64,000 nucleotides of DNA from Azadirachta indica (GCA_022749755.1 CM040452.1:19300350-19364349), one strand, 5' to 3'. Shown: positions 27,201 to 40,747, counted from the first letter of the stretch. The notes: generated by a model from the sequence alone, not told the origin. Made by a program: numbers and translations.

Positions 27201-28602
27201 ATCTCATGTAGTTTTAGTGATTGTCTCTTTAAAAACTTTGTATTGAAGTTACCATTCATTTGCATTTTGCCTTCTAACTGTATTCTTGCATATGATTTAT
27301 CATACAGGCAGGGTGGAAGCTTTGGCCTTTTGCTCATCTTATTACGTATGGTCTGATCCCAGTAGAACAGAGGCTTCTTTGGGTGGACTGTGTAGAACTG
27401 ATTTGGGTGACAATCCTTTCAACGTAAGTGTCTGTATTGGCTTATTCTGAATTCATAAATTGTAAGCTTGAGATTGATGAGCTTCATTATTAATGGTAAT
27501 CTTTTCTTTAATAAAATCTTGCTACAAGAAAACAAAGCTAACTACCTAAACACTCCCATAAGATGATTCACATTGAGCTAATCTACGCCAACTGCTGTGA
27601 ACAGCACATTATATATGCTTGGTGTTCCCTGTTGCTGGCCTATTTAGATATGTGAAGTATATTCTGGAAAATCTAAGGACTTTGTCATGTAGAGCTTAGA
27701 AGCCTATTGTCCTCACTCTTTTTTTATTTTAAAAAAAATTGTGGTATAAAAAGTTGAAGCTGCATGATAGCATTCATTTAGGTGGCCCTTATATTTCCCT
27801 AGTGATTCCATCATAAAGCTTTCTAAAATTCTCAATATTTATGGATCATAGGAGATCTATATGATGTAAATTTTGGTGGATAGAATTTTAAGGAATATAA
27901 GGCTTTGTTTGGTGAAGCAAAACCATTAATTGTGTTCATTCTTTTTTTGTCCTTTGTGTTATGGAAAAAAAAAAATCCACCATCTTTGATTATTGCAACT
28001 ACTTGTTCCCATCCCCTTTTTTTGCCAGAAAAATATGTAATCCTCAAAAAAATGTATCAAAAGAAAGCTTTGACATTTCTTTCATTTTGGGATTTTCTGG
28101 AAGCAAGTGGGTGAAGGTTGATTTCTTACGACTTGGTTTGGGCCGTTTTTGGTTCCTCCTTTTCTTTCATAATATTATTATAATTTCTGTTTAATGCCTG
28201 GGGGTTGGGACTAAGAGGTTGAAGAATCTTAGGAAGGAGGACTTAATGAAAATCCCAACTCTCTGTTTTTGCACAGTCCAGATGACCAACTAATATATTT
28301 GAGTCTCTAATTTGTTCTTGTTAGTTCAAAAAATCTTATGATGGTTTGACGTAATTTGGTCATGTCTTTCTGGTTTCCATCTTTGACACTGATGGTCTTC
28401 TTTGATTCTAGACTCTCTAATGAGAAATCGGAAGCAAGGATTGCTGAGGCACCAGCAGATGCCAAACCCACTTCACCATCTATGGGTCCTCCTAAGGTAT
28501 TTGAAATAATAAATTTGTTTTAAATGTTTAAGGGTGTAAGATTTGCACCGTCCAAAGTTCTTTTGAGTGATATGTTATTCCTTTTTCCCTTGACAGGAGT
28601 AA
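24225..28602 (+). CDS. Mpv17/PMP22 family membrane protein, probably plastid-targeted, 7 exons
   Basis: Integral membrane protein of the Mpv17/PMP22/Sym1 family, whose members are thought to form small-solute channels in organelle membranes. Exons: 24225-24698, 26079-26219, 26315-26428, 26524-26697, 27308-27423, 28412-28496 and 28597-28602 give 369 residues. The long first exon encodes a Ser-rich, basic N-terminus (MASLSAQTLLSISKPSKQNS), typical of a plastid transit peptide. A low-complexity Ser run follows, then a hydrophobic segment near residues 133-150. The family core begins around residue 190 with VISGVVYSLGDWIAQ and continues with the PFQDWWVVPAKVAFDQTAW block, a hydrophobic helix near NSIYYTVLGFLRL, and the C-terminal signature (WKLWPFAHLITYGLIP then VEQRLLWVDCVELIWVT). 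It resembles the Arabidopsis chloroplast-predicted member next to NAC018/NAC019 on chromosome 1 (from memory). The last coding exon is only GAG-TAA. The substrate is unknown. Confidence 0.92.
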
Positions 28603-29577
28603 GCAAATTGTAAACAATTGGAGCACAGGAAGGAGAGAAACATAGTTGCTGCTCAATCCGGTGACAGCCGAGCAAAAAATCCAATTGCAGAAACTCACGG
28701 CCTAGAATATGAAATACAGCAATGAGCAATTGGGGTGTCAGCTTTGAGGCTGATTATCTTATATACTGTGCAAATCTTGGCCACTTGCATGTGTATGTAT
28801 GTACGTATGTATGTACGAAAATATCTATATTCTTAAAACAACACAGTTACTAACTGTAAAGATGACATATTAGTGCTGAAAATTTTCAATAGAATGTAGA
28901 AATTCCTATTTAAGAGTTTCTACAGATCAGCTTGGCTTCATTATCAGCGAGACATTAGATGCACTCATGTGGGTTTCCTCCGTTGCCAGAGATTCCAAAT
29001 TCTTTGACAACAGATAGATGAACTATCCACCAACTATACGCCGCAGCATCAGCAAATAAGGTGATTAACAATTTTTTTGGTTTTAGCCCAAGTCTAAAAC
29101 AGTAGCCAAGCCAGAGGGGACAGTCGTCTTAGTTTGGAAGAAAGTTCAGCTCCACTACTTGATCTCTGACAAGTTGGAGCTACTGATGATTTGAAGGATA
29201 GCTGCATTGCCTAAGCGAACTGGGTTCAGAGAACAAAATTCGTGCAGAAAATTTTATCAATGGAGTTAACTTTTGAGCTTAGTTTGACGTGGGTTATTTA
29301 CAGCCTCGGTGTTTTTGGAAGTACATAGCCATGCAGTTAAATTAATGCGGTAAAAATCAATATGAGGAACAAGATTTTGATGCCTGGTGAAATTTAGTGC
29401 TCACTAGTACTCACAAGATTCAATGCCTAGTGTATGCGAAGAACAATTGGAAGGAAACATTGAAATAATTGTCGAATGAACTCTTAAGGTCCTACTTACA
29501 TGCTTGTTCTTCCTTCAATAATTATTCATTTGCATCAATCAGATACACGTTTCCCAAGATTTGCTTTGGCAAGTGAA

Positions 29578-29609
<32 letters not shown>

Positions 29610-30464
29610 AGCAAAATGCAGTCTTGTAAAACAGAAACGACACAACTGACTGAGATGCTTTATGTTGGATCATGGTCCTGGTACAAAGTCGAGTTGCCAG
29701 AACTTAGAAGGTTTGGAAGAAAAGAGAAGCTGGGAAAGGTGTAACAGACGGGGTGGCCTTGGACAAGGCAATCTTTATAGAACATATTTTGCATTAAAGT
29801 GGGACTGATATGGTGAAACATGATTGTATGACCAGTCCTAAAATAACAAGTTAAAGACATTCTAGACTTCAAGAACTCGTCAAAATGGTCCAGTTTGGTG
29901 AGCACCAAGGTCAAAGCAATGACCTTCACAATTTTCAGTCTTCTGTAATGGCATACTTCTTTAAAAAATCAGGTGACACTAAAGAGGTATTTTATAAAAA
30001 CATCTACAGCTGTCTGTATTTGATGGGTATGGCATCAGAGAAGAATATGCTGTAATTGTTTTTTTTTTCGCAGCTTGCTTACTTTCTGTGAAAGAAAAAC
30101 ATTCTTAATCAATTTGGAGCACAACTATACCCACAGTCATTTCTTCATCACTCCAACTTTCATTGATATTAATTTTTATCAGATTTTATCCATCTGATTT
30201 TTGGATTTTCTACTCTGACACATACTAATGGCCTTTTCTATAAGATAAGCAAAAAAAAAAAAAAAAAAAAATCAAGAACATAAAAGTAGTTCTGATTGCT
30301 GGAGAGCTACCAGATTGATAAAAGATATTCAATGACATATTGAAAAATCCAAGAACAATATACATGCGGATCAAAATTTAGGATACAGAACAAAATAGAT
30401 CACTTAGCTTTACATACTGATCTAGCATGAAAAATCTGCCAACTAAAAGAGCAGCAGAACCAAC
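28603..30464. other. Mpv17-gene 3' UTR and intergenic spacer
   Basis: The first 200-300 bp are 3' UTR, with a GTAT/GTAC tandem tract near 28795-28817. The remainder is convergent spacer, with (TA)n at 29577-29605 and a poly-A run of about 21 at 30251-30271. The final part will be the 3' UTR of the minus-strand gene that ends at 30465. I see no other gene. Confidence 0.5.
29577..29605. repeat. (TA)n microsatellite
   Basis: About 14 uninterrupted TA units. Confidence 0.9.
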
Positions 30465-30974
30465 TTAAGCCATTGACATGTTAGAAAGGCGGCTAGGCGT
30501 TGGCCGGAAATTCCACCGCCTGAGACTTAACCTACGATTTGTGGGCGTCAATGCTCTCTTTATAACCTCCTTGTTTCCGTTCTTTGATCTTTCTCTAGGC
30601 ACCAGATATCCATGGCGGCTGCACCTTGTTGAACCAGGATGATTAGAACATGTGCAGACAGAGCGTCCCCTGGGAGAAGATGCGACATAACTACTTCTAC
30701 GATTCCTTGTAACGTTGGCAGCCATTGACGGCCTTGTTGCAGGAAGCAACAGCTTCTCTCTGGTTTGTCTCTGAGGAAGATTGATTTGCATTTGCAATGG
30801 TGGTTGTTGTTGTTGAGATGAATTGAAATGGTCATGCAGCATGGGCTTCGAATTTCGATTTATATAGAACCTTACTTCTGTGTTCTGCTTGACTTGGTAA
30901 ACCTCTGCGGACTCTTTTATAATTCCCAAAACGCTGAGCTTGGAATTGCAAAAGCGAGACTTTGGCTTAGACAC
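30465..30974 (-). CDS. serine-rich-protein-like small basic protein with CTCS-HPGS-RCSRH motif (169 aa)
   Basis: A single intronless gene starting MSKPKSRFCNS and ending in a Met-Ala-stop. It resembles the plant 'serine-rich protein-related' family (Arabidopsis members such as At5g11090/At5g25280, from memory), whose hallmark is a short Cys/His segment near the C-terminus. Here the motif is CTCSNHPGSTRCSRH at residues 107-121. A poly-Gln tract (residues 54-57) and a basic tail rich in Arg (about 127-162) flank it. There is no signal peptide or membrane segment. The four Cys/His residues could bind metal or be modified; no biochemical function is established to my knowledge. The family assignment rests on the motif and general layout. 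Confidence 0.8.
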   Translation of the reverse strand: MSKPKSRFCNSKLSVLGIIKESAEVYQVKQNTEVRFYINRNSKPMLHDHFNSSQQQQPPLQMQINLPQRQTREKLLLPATRPSMAANVTRNRRSSYVASSPRGRSVCTCSNHPGSTRCSRHGYLVPRERSKNGNKEVIKRALTPTNRRLSLRRWNFRPTPSRLSNMSMA

Positions 30975-31444
30975 GGTGTGATTTTGTTACGACTGTTATG
31001 AGACTTGGTGGAAGCTTGGTGGGAGACAGCCGTAACGATTGACTGCTAGCTAGCACTAATTTTCTGTGGCCACTTTTGTATTCAAAACCGTGCATTAATA
31101 TCATCACAACGTTATTGCTTCCATTTTTCACAAGGGAAATTATGGTTTTGACACAGTGTTAACTCCTGGTCCAACTAGTTTACTAAATAAATAATAATAA
31201 CTACTTGATGGCCTTTTTTATAATGTTAATTAAAACAAACGTTTTTTAAGAGATTCAAAAGCACAGCAAGTGCTTTTTAAATATTTCTTCAAAACAGTGT
31301 TGTTAATTAGGTGCAAGCATCTCCTAAGACCATTATTAAACAAAAGAAAGCACTTCCAAGCCTAAATATATCTTTGTGAGAGCATTAAATTTATTTCTCA
31401 GATTACCCAAAAAGTTTAGGTAAATATGTTCCAATGCATATGCT

Positions 31445-31473
31445 TTTTTTCTTTTTCTTTTTCTTTTTCTTTC
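31445..31473. repeat. pyrimidine-rich (CTTTTT)n tract
   Basis: Tandem TTCTTT/CTTTTT units form a one-strand pyrimidine run of about 30 nt. Confidence 0.8.
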
Positions 31474-32736
31474 TAAATATCTATTCTCTTATCACATTAA
31501 AACAAACGAAAGTAATTAAATGAATCATGAAGTTCAATTGCAGTTAGATCCGCTTATTAGGAAATAAAAAATACAAATGTGGGTAAATTCTTAATGGTAG
31601 AACCCTTTTTCTTTATAGTCAGTTGGTTCAAGAATGGCCCAGAAAATAGAGTTGTCTGCTTCTCCATCTCTGCAATTTTTTTTGTTTCCAATAAAATTCT
31701 TTATGAATCCGCTGAGGCTAAGGTCAGATAAATTAATTGATCAAATCTTGATTTGCTTGATCTTATTTAGCACTCTGACGTGGTTTCGAAAACAAGTTGT
31801 CAAAGTGCTTTCAGTTTTCTATAAAATCGAATGGGTGCGAAGTGTTTTCCGGTTGGACCAATCTATGATTCCAGCTGCAAAGCCACCTCATTGCCAACTT
31901 TCTGTAGCTGTAAATCTAGAGATATCTCAAATTGTGAACTCAAGAGACTACGGTTTGCCTAATTTCGAAGCATAATAATTGTAAATTTTATGCTATAAAC
32001 ATGGGCTATTGGCAATTGGGCTAAGAAAGACTGGCTGATAACTCATCTTCAATAGTCCAGGGTGCATTTGTATACCTGGAACAGCTCACGAATCATCTGT
32101 CAATTTGTGGGTCAATGCCAAAATTAGGTATTAAATGCTGGTACATGACTGCTTTCCAGGTCAATAATGGGCCTATATTTTACGAGGAATTGAAGTTGGC
32201 TGGACACAGCTTCATTAATTAAAGCCTTATTCTTTTCACTACTTTCGCTGTTTAAAATGAAATTTCTATTTTTTTAAACCTTTCGGCCAAGAGAATCACC
32301 TTAAAGCATTAGCACATACGGGCCCTGGAAAATGTTAGTATTGTTTGTTAAAAAAAAAAATGAAAAAGAAGTGTTCCCTTTTTAATTAATTTCCTTTTTA
32401 AACTCTTTTTGTACTTCAAATCTTATGAGTTTCAGTTCATTACACATTTTTTTACCCACCTCTTTTCACTGCAGGCCATGCACCAATGCATGTCAACTCT
32501 ACATATATATATATATATATATACATTTCTTTGCTTTCTTAAAGGTTGAATATAACTTTTTAAAAAAGATCAATTATATTCATAGATGCACATGCATATG
32601 GGTAATTAAGCAAGCACGTGAGTACAGGATATGATAATGGAAGGAGATATAGGCATATAAAAAAGATCATATTTGTGGAGATTTCTAGAACCATGTGAAA
32701 AGCATCCTCCAGAAAGGAGAGATTAGGATAAAATGC

Positions 32737-32771
32737 ATATATATATATATATATTTATGTGTGTGTGTGTG
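32737..32771. repeat. compound (AT)n-(GT)n microsatellite
   Basis: ATATAT run followed by a GTGTGT run. Confidence 0.85.
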
Positions 32772-34958
32772 GTTTCATCATTCAATATGCATTCCAAAAT
32801 TAAACAATAATAAGAGGAAATTTTGTAAAGTTGCTTTGTACGCTTACCTTGAAAGGGAATGTGATTAAAGGGTTTTTAAATTTTGTGTGGTTTAAGATAA
32901 TGATTCCTTTAAACGATAGTGAAATGGTCCCGTAGTCAGCAAAGAGAAAGCCATTTGTGAATTGTGAGGTAGCCTCTTGTTGTCAATTTATGTGACCTTA
33001 CCTCATGGAATATACTCATCTATGTCTTTTCTCTCCAATCAAAGAAAATGACACCCAAACTCAAATATCTGGCAAATTTTGGAGATAAAACCAACAATTC
33101 TTTTTCTTTTTTTTTTTTTTTGGTGATTAAATCAAGGTTATTCAAGGTTGGTATAGTGTGTCAAAATTCAACTTCAATTTTAATTCTAGTCAGACCCCAT
33201 AAGTGCTTAATTACTTTCGAAGCATATATATAATATAATCTCTTCTTCAAGCCATCTTTTACTATTTATTAATTAGCTATCCCCAGAAGCGCTTTTAAAG
33301 AAGCCAGCATACAGGTATCTTTCACGACAGCGATGTTTCCTTTAGTAATTGGCTACTACTTTTGAAATTTATACAATATTTCAGCTCCAAATCTCAATTT
33401 CAGAACGTTATTCTCTTAGTCATATTCCTTCTCATTATTTTTAAGCACATATTCAATTTATTCTTTTGAAAATGCTGATTAAATAAACTTTATTTTCTTT
33501 ATTTCTTGGAAACTTTTTAGAACTCCAACTCATTGAAGTCTGAAGGTTGGATTTCGAAAGAAAAAATGTTCTTCATCCAAACTCAATTCTGAAAGAAAAG
33601 ATGAAAAGCATACATATATTGTCTAACTTTAGCACAATAAACTGCGGCAAAATTTGCATATCTTCGAGTTGATGTAATTAAAATTACATATCTATGTGGG
33701 TGAATTAATTTCTGAAAGGTTCTAATGGCACCCATTATTGAAATAATTATGCAATAAAATAATTATATAATATTCATTGATAAACAATAACCATTTGCAC
33801 ATTTCATAAATAGTATGTATACTGATGGCTCCCAATTGGTCCAAATTAGTGAATGGGAGAATCGGCTCTTTCTCTACCAATTTTCGAAAGGTCACTTCCA
33901 TCTATGAGAATGGTGCATGAACTATTAATTAATATCACATCATCCAAATATGCATACACATGGCCAATTAAATTATAATGAATTGAAAGATAAACATCAC
34001 ACATATAGAAAACAACATTTGATCTTAAAATAAAGACACATTCAAAACTTATGAATGCAGAAGTTTTCAGTCATTTTCTTCTAGCTTTCACTTGGATTTC
34101 AATAATTAATTAATGGAAAATTTTCCTGTAGAAACTAATAAAAGTTGGTTTAATTGGTTTCTTCATTCCAAGAAAAATTGACCACACCAACTTAGAAAAT
34201 CTATTAGCCATCAGTAAATTTTTAGTCTTTTAATATATAATAATATATATTTATCTATATATGATCGATTATTCACATGTAACTGCTTGCTGCAAAAGAA
34301 TGTAATATCACAAAGAACTTAATGAAATCTCTAACGGCACCAGAAGTAGTTGAGAAAACAAAAATCCAGGCTCTTTCAAGGTGAACAGGCATCATAGACA
34401 AACCAAATACAATAATCAATATTATATATTCTTGAAATGTGCAAATAATACTACAACAGAGGTTTAATTTCCGTACAAAGTTTTTAGATTTGGATCCTAA
34501 AGCAAAATACCATCATTCATCAGTCTAATTATTTTTCTACAACAAGACCATACCCTCTCATCATAATTTTGTTTCCATCTCTACATAAGCAAATATGTGT
34601 ATATATTTATCTAAACTTATAATATATGACCCCATCAGAGACAGCTGGCTCTATACCTTGTTTAACTCTCATAGAACTCGAGGCCATGATCGATCTATTA
34701 ATGAGTCTCTAATCTCTTCCCTATGAACCAAAATCTCAATTCAATACTCCAATCCAAGTTTACACAGGCTAATCGCTATTAATGTATCTATCAACAACTA
34801 TATATGCTATAGATCAATTCTTCCAATCTATCTGAAAAATCAATTTTTTTTTTTCTGTTTTTTTTTCTTCCCCGGTTCACCCAGTCATTAATAATATGTA
34901 TATATATAGGTATAGATGTTTATATAAATATATATAAGATACTCTTCTTGGAATTGAT

Positions 34959-36190
34959 TTAAGAGTACCAGTTCATTCCCGGAAATTGATGATAAGGTTG
35001 CCGGAAAAGCCCATCTCCTGAAGACCCCAGCATTGTTTGTTGGTGCAATGGAGGCGGCGTCTGCGGCAGGTGGCTAAGCAGAATGGCAATTGACCCATTT
35101 CCATCTGTTCTCCCAATGCTTTGGTCATCATTACTTTCTCCATGAAATCTCTTGCTCAGCGAAGCGCCAGAGGCAGCATCCACGTCCGTCCAATTAATCG
35201 ATGGCAGTGTTCGTTTAAGGGAATCCGTAGGCAGCTGTAGCCTTGAGCTAGCCAACTGTGATGAAATGGAGCCATTGTTGATACCATCGTGGCTTATTAA
35301 ACCTTCAAACAAGTTTGTTTCATTGTCTATCAATGCTCCATAGTTTGCGCTCCGTGTTGGGAGATTCAGCTTTGTGTTCTGTTGGCTACTAACCATCAGT
35401 GAAGACGGGATGTGTCCAAGCATATCATCCAAGACATCCTCTTTATCATGATCCATCGGCCTATGCGTGTTGTTTTTCTTGTATATTCGGCATAACACCC
35501 AATCATCAAGCTAACAAATTAAAACCATCCCAGAAACACCATTAGCCTGATGGTTTAAACAATAAAAGTATCAAGCAATCAAAAATATCGATTAAGTGGT
35601 GATCAGAATTATTTACCCTTAAGGAGTTTTTCTTGTTGCCCAAATCGTAGCCAGGAGGTTTGTTACTAACTTTGTTATCAGCAAGCCTGTATTCATGCAT
35701 GATCCAATTGGTTTTGACCCCTTTTGGAGGCTTACCTCCATAGAATACAAGCGCTTTCTTTACCCCAACCTTTTGATTACTCTCGGAACTTATTACAGGC
35801 TTATCTGTTCCGGTAGCCTTCCAATATCCTGAAGTTGCTGCCCTGTTTGGCCTCGCTCCGTTCGGATACTTCCTGTCTCTGGGGCTAAAGAAGTACCATT
35901 CCTGCTCTCCAAACGTTGCCTTGGCTGAAACCGACGATTACTACCAAGTTATTTTTGTAGATCTTTTTTTAATATTGAATCACTAATATATATTATAAAT
36001 GATTACCTGGAAGCTCCCATGGATCAAACTTGTACAAATCAACTTCGGCGATTATTGCAACGGGGAGAGGAGCTGAGGTTGTCTTCTTCTTGAGGTAGTG
36101 AACCACCAGCTCTTCGTCAGTGGGATGGAACCGGAATCCCGGCGGGAGGTTGGGCTGCGGCGAGCCGGTCGACGAGTCTGTGCTCTCCAT
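34959..36190 (-). CDS. NAC056: NAC transcription factor, NAC056/NARS1 (NAM-type), 3 exons
   Basis: DNA-binding transcription factor of the NAC family. Exons 36190-36007, 35924-35617 and 35510-34959 give 347 residues. The NAC domain covers about residues 15-178 and shows all five subdomains in order: [19 protein letters not shown] (A), the [14 protein letters not shown] segment (B), [15 protein letters not shown] with [11 protein letters not shown] (C), [19 protein letters not shown] then IMHEYRL (D), and [13 protein letters not shown] (E). The opening [14 protein letters not shown] and the ending FPGMNWYS match the NARS1/NARS2/NAM subgroup, which controls embryogenesis and integument development and, in related members, senescence. 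The variable C-terminus contains [10 protein letters not shown], a conserved element of this subgroup, and is the likely activation region. Introns sit at the two standard NAC positions. It lies about 11 kb downstream of a second NAC gene in the same orientation; the two belong to different subgroups and are not recent duplicates. Confidence 0.95.
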
Positions 36191-36639
36191 TGATGGACCC
36201 CTTATAGCAATAGTTAATTTTGAGATGCTTTGGCTACAGAATTTGAAGGTTTACCCGAGAATTTGTTTCAATAGAATCTATTGACAGATGAATGCTCAAA
36301 GATTGCATAGAGGAGCCATGGCCATTCTTTTAAATGAGAAAAGGGAATAAACTAAAGACTACAGGACAGGCTGGGCTAGAATTTAATATGAGAAGAGAAA
36401 TGGTTTCTGTTTATTTACACACCAATCGTATTGTGCCACGTAACAGAATTAAGGGCTAACAAGTAATTAAAGATGTAATACTAGCAAGAACAACCCATGC
36501 AAAGGTTGACAAATTCATGCAGCTTTTAGTAAAAGAATACGAGTGAAATGGAGGTGATAGGAATCTGATGGTGACGGAACTGAAATTTGAACCGCTGATG
36601 GGATGACACGCGTAATGTCAGAAAGATATGAGAGGGCGA

Positions 36640-36645
36640 CACGTG
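36640..36645. promoter_or_regulatory. G-box/ABRE (CACGTG) upstream of the NAC056-like gene
   Basis: A palindromic CACGTG lies in a GACACGTGGGT context about 450 bp upstream of the ATG at 36190. This context is a standard ABRE/bZIP or bHLH target. Confidence 0.5.
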
Positions 36646-36928
36646 GGTGGGGACTTTGGTGGGAACCACAAAGCACACAAGGTTACAAAAAGATGATATT
36701 AGAAGGATAAGTGTGGGGTGGGGAACAAGCTTTACGCTTTGAGATGTCATGCTTTTGTTATGCAAATCCCACCAATTTTATTTAAAAAAGTCTTTTTGGA
36801 AACTTTCGATGGATCAACTGCTGCTGCTTAATGGCATAATTAATTTAAGATTAATTGGTTAATTTCTACACACATTAATTCATGAATAGTTAATTACATT
36901 ACATTATTTTTGACTTGGAATATAAGGT

Positions 36929-36965
36929 GTATGTATGTATGTATGTATGTATGTATGTATGTATG
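36929..36965. repeat. (GTAT)n tetranucleotide microsatellite
   Basis: About nine GTAT/ATGT units, followed by GGAT/GATG-type imperfect units to about 36990. Confidence 0.9.
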
Positions 36966-39965
36966 GATTGATGGATGGAGGATGGATGGATGCTTTGGCT
37001 GGCTAGCAGTAGGTATATATATATATATATATAGGGATTGAGATATTGGAGATTAATTTGACCACCAATTGAAAAGAAAAAAGAAAAAAAAACTAGGCTA
37101 CGTAGCTAGCTAGCTAGGTAGTGGTTGTGAGTAGTGATGGATGAATGGATTGTAATCAAAAAATAGAATCAAATGAAGGCAGAACCGTTGGACGTGGCCA
37201 AAATCTTGATGGGGAGAAGTATATTGGTGGGGGCTTGATGCCTCTTGCATGATCGACCAAAGGGTCCCATTTTCTGTCATTTCTCGTTACTCCATTTTCT
37301 TATCATCATTCTTTTCTTTTCTTTTCTTTTCTTTTTTTTTGTATATGCATGCCCCACGATTTTTGTTATATCCATTTCATAATCATATATCTCACACTTC
37401 TTATTCCCAACTTCTATACCTATTTACATATATATTCTACTTCTACCCCACATAGCTATAACCTTAATTAATTACCCCAGCTCCCCTTCTTTTTTACTTC
37501 TTCCATCTTTTTGTTCAAGAGAATTTGTTAGTTTCTCTATTAATCACTTTTAATTAATTAATCCATGGCACGAATGTCTCACCTAATCCTAATTGATTCT
37601 AGCTAGCTATTTCATCTTTAATTAATTAACCTCAACAACCGGATTACACATTGATGTAAAAGAAGTGATCTCATCATCAACAACATAATTCCCTACTTAA
37701 TTTTTATTCTTTTTATTTTTGAGAGTTATAAATAAGTTTAACGTATGAATGATGCAAGCTAGGATTCTTTGAAAAGTATTAGTAGTTTTGATGATTAAGA
37801 ATATGCTCAAAATAATTATCTAAAAATAGTTTATACATTTTATAAATTAATCTAACCACATATTACATGTATATTAATTAATTATTTTATATATATATAT
37901 ATATACACATATATATTACGCTAGGCTCCTTAATAACTTTTGTTCTATATTTAAAAAATAAACCTAAACTTTTAATCAAATTGATAATTTATATAAAGAT
38001 ATAATCAACATTAAATTAATCTAGCGAATGTGAGAGTTTAACACACACATATATATATATATATATTTGTGTATAGTGAGTGATTCTAATCATAATTTAA
38101 TTTATTACATTAATGCTTTCATGTGTTATGAGATTATATAATTAATAATTCATATTCAATACCACGTTTATTTACTTGGTTTTATTTCATATTTCTTCTT
38201 AATTATTGATTCTCTATGAGAAAAGCTTAAATGAGATTCAGAAATTATCCACGTGATGCCAAAAGGTCAAAAAAGATCAAAAAAATTTTCGAATTCTTTT
38301 TCCTTTTTTTAATAAAAAAGAAATATGCAATGATCCCACTCGTTCACTAAAATCCAAAGCAGTCGCTTACAAAAGATGTAAAACTGAATGGCCCAATATA
38401 TTTGTAGTATATATAATATTTATATATATGTTGAAGGGCATGGGCATCCATATTAGGTGGAATCATTTTCCCACAGCCACCATATCCATCATGTCCACAT
38501 TAATCATCCCAAAATACAACTAAATATAAAAATTTTATGTCACTACTTGAAACATAAGTCCAAAAAATTCAAAGCTCGCAGCCTACCAGAGGTCCCATAT
38601 GTATATATATGTACACACCATACTTCAAGCAATATCTCTAGCTAACCTCCCTTCTACATAATATATATTATAAGTTTCTTTTGATTTTGTGGATCCCACG
38701 ACAGCCCATCAATCGATGTTATATGAATTATTTTATGAATTATTTTAGAATTAATATTGAAAACTTTTGATGAATATATATATATATATATATATATATT
38801 CACTTGGATTTGATACCCAATCATATAAAGTGCATAAAACCTTATGCCTATGTGTTTTTATAAACAATACATTGTTTTTATACCCATATTATTAAATTTG
38901 AATGTACGTTTCTGTGTTTCAACAAATAATTAATGTCATTTTCCAAGCAGAATTTACATTTATTAATTCTCGTTGTATTTTTTTTTAATCCTCTGGAAAA
39001 ATGGAAGATACAGGAGCTTTTGGAACATGGGTTGTCGTTATTGTTCAGTATGACATGATAGCATGTGAATTGCATAAGCCTCGAGTTAATGGCAATTGAA
39101 TGCAATACAAGTTACAAAATTATGTTATCAGTCAACTTCCGATCGATCTCTGTCATAGCAAACCTAACTTTCCCTTTATCTTTTCTTTTGTGTGGTTAAA
39201 GTATAATGCATACATGTACACATTATACTTGTTTCATCACTGGCGGCCCATGATTTTCTTCTACTCTCCAATTATGATATGAAATTAATTCTCATCAATG
39301 ATTCTGCAGAAAAAGCTTACGAACATAAGCAAACCCACTCTTTTCCGCTTCTTAGAATACGAATCATGTGAAAGTGAAACCCATTTTCATGCCATTTAAC
39401 TGATATATATCTCTCGAGGTTAAAGTTAGAATAATTCATAACATTATGCGATTGGTGCATATGGCATTTAATCTTCCCTGTCACTGTAAATAAACCCTGG
39501 AAAATATATAATTCTCGGGATGTATTTGGAGCCTTAAGTAGTAAATAATCGTTCACATTAAGGTTTCCATTCTGGAGAATGGAACCAAAATTGATATATC
39601 TATGTGGATTAATTTTATATACATATCATTAAGTACGTTGTTTCGATGGCTTCTCTACAACAGAACAATGACAATGTTGACAAATTTTTACACTAATTAG
39701 GTATTTTATCACATTATCCTTCCGAAAATGGATGCATAGATATTGCGTTCAATGTTTTTGGCATAACCTTATTTCTTAGATGTTTCTTTTCCACAGCATT
39801 TTCTTGCCAAAGAGGCTTTCAAGACAAAGCCCCCAGCATTACGCCACAAAAAAGGCTTAATTCCTTCACCTCCCAACAGCTTAGGGCAAGTCTCAGTTGC
39901 ATGACTCTTTCACATGTGATCGAGACTTCTATATATATAGGTAGTTGGCAGGCGGACATCTTTTA

Positions 39966-39968
<3 letters not shown>

Positions 39969-40000
<32 letters not shown>
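39969..40000. repeat. (TA)n microsatellite
   Basis: About 15 uninterrupted TA units. Confidence 0.9.
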
Positions 40001-40002
<2 letters not shown>

Positions 40003-40718
40003 CACGTAACCATCATCGATCGAAGTGAATCGAACTTGTTAATTATCATAATTGATTTGTTCAATGTGTGAGGAATCAATCAATATTCCCGAACCACGTA
40101 TGAAAACCCTAAACAGCCTTGTTATAATAGGAGTTTCTTATCATTATGATCATCTCTACTACTATATTGCTTTTCTAGCCATCATTATCACTATATACAT
40201 CAACATCAAGCCATTAGGGTTGCGTTTCAAAGATGACAATTTGCAAAAGATATGTCTATCTGGTGGTGAGAAATTAAACTTTAATTTTCTAATTGATAGA
40301 GATTATATACATCTGCATAAAACTTTTGCTCGATCCAACCCGAAGGACTTGTAATAGCTAGTAATTAACCAGCTTAATTTTGACATCCATTTGCATTTTG
40401 CAACATCCATTCTAATAATGATGATATGGTGTCATGGAATATTATGGTTGTTAGTCACTTGAAACACTCAGTGGTCGATCAATGTGGATTTGTTTCTACT
40501 GTTGTTTGTCTTACATTTATTTGCAATTTTGATTTTAGACGACAGAGAACATATATGAACGGTCAAACTGATATTGTAAAGGAAGGGCTATCTGATTAGA
40601 TGCCCCTCGAATAACCGATCTGACTATCACAATGAAAGCCTAGCAGATGTAGCTGGGGATTTTACACACGTTGTTCATAAGCCTTAAACCTACAAACTGA
40701 TTCTTACACGCTATACAC

Positions 40719-40747
40719 ACAGACACACACACACACACACACACACA
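40719..40747. repeat. (AC)n microsatellite
   Basis: ACACAC run of about 14 units with one interruption. Confidence 0.85.

Larger units (their letters stand above)
30975..34958. other. intergenic spacer (4 kb)
   Basis: Contains the promoter of the 169-aa gene at its left end and the 3' UTR of the NAC056-like gene at its right end. Between these the DNA is AT-rich, with a (CTTTTT)n-type tract at about 31445-31473, (AT)n at about 32503-32522, and mixed (AT)n/(GT)n at about 32737-32771. One 113-codon plus-strand reading frame near 31634 has no recognisable features and I do not call it a gene. Confidence 0.5.

Noticed and set aside
29660..29929. 89-codon minus-strand open frame downstream of the Mpv17 gene
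   Set aside because: No family resemblance and no supporting context; it sits in 3' flank spacer.
31634..31975. 113-codon plus-strand open frame
   Set aside because: Low-complexity, AT-driven composition, no recognisable domain, and no promoter or splice context. It is most likely chance.
40052..40354. 100-codon plus-strand frame
   Set aside because: No domain, AT-rich, unlikely amino-acid pattern (long I/Y/T runs), and no neighbouring exons.
36929..40747. CRISPR-like appearance of regularly repeated short units
   Set aside because: These are simple tetranucleotide, TA and AC microsatellites in plant DNA without spacers.
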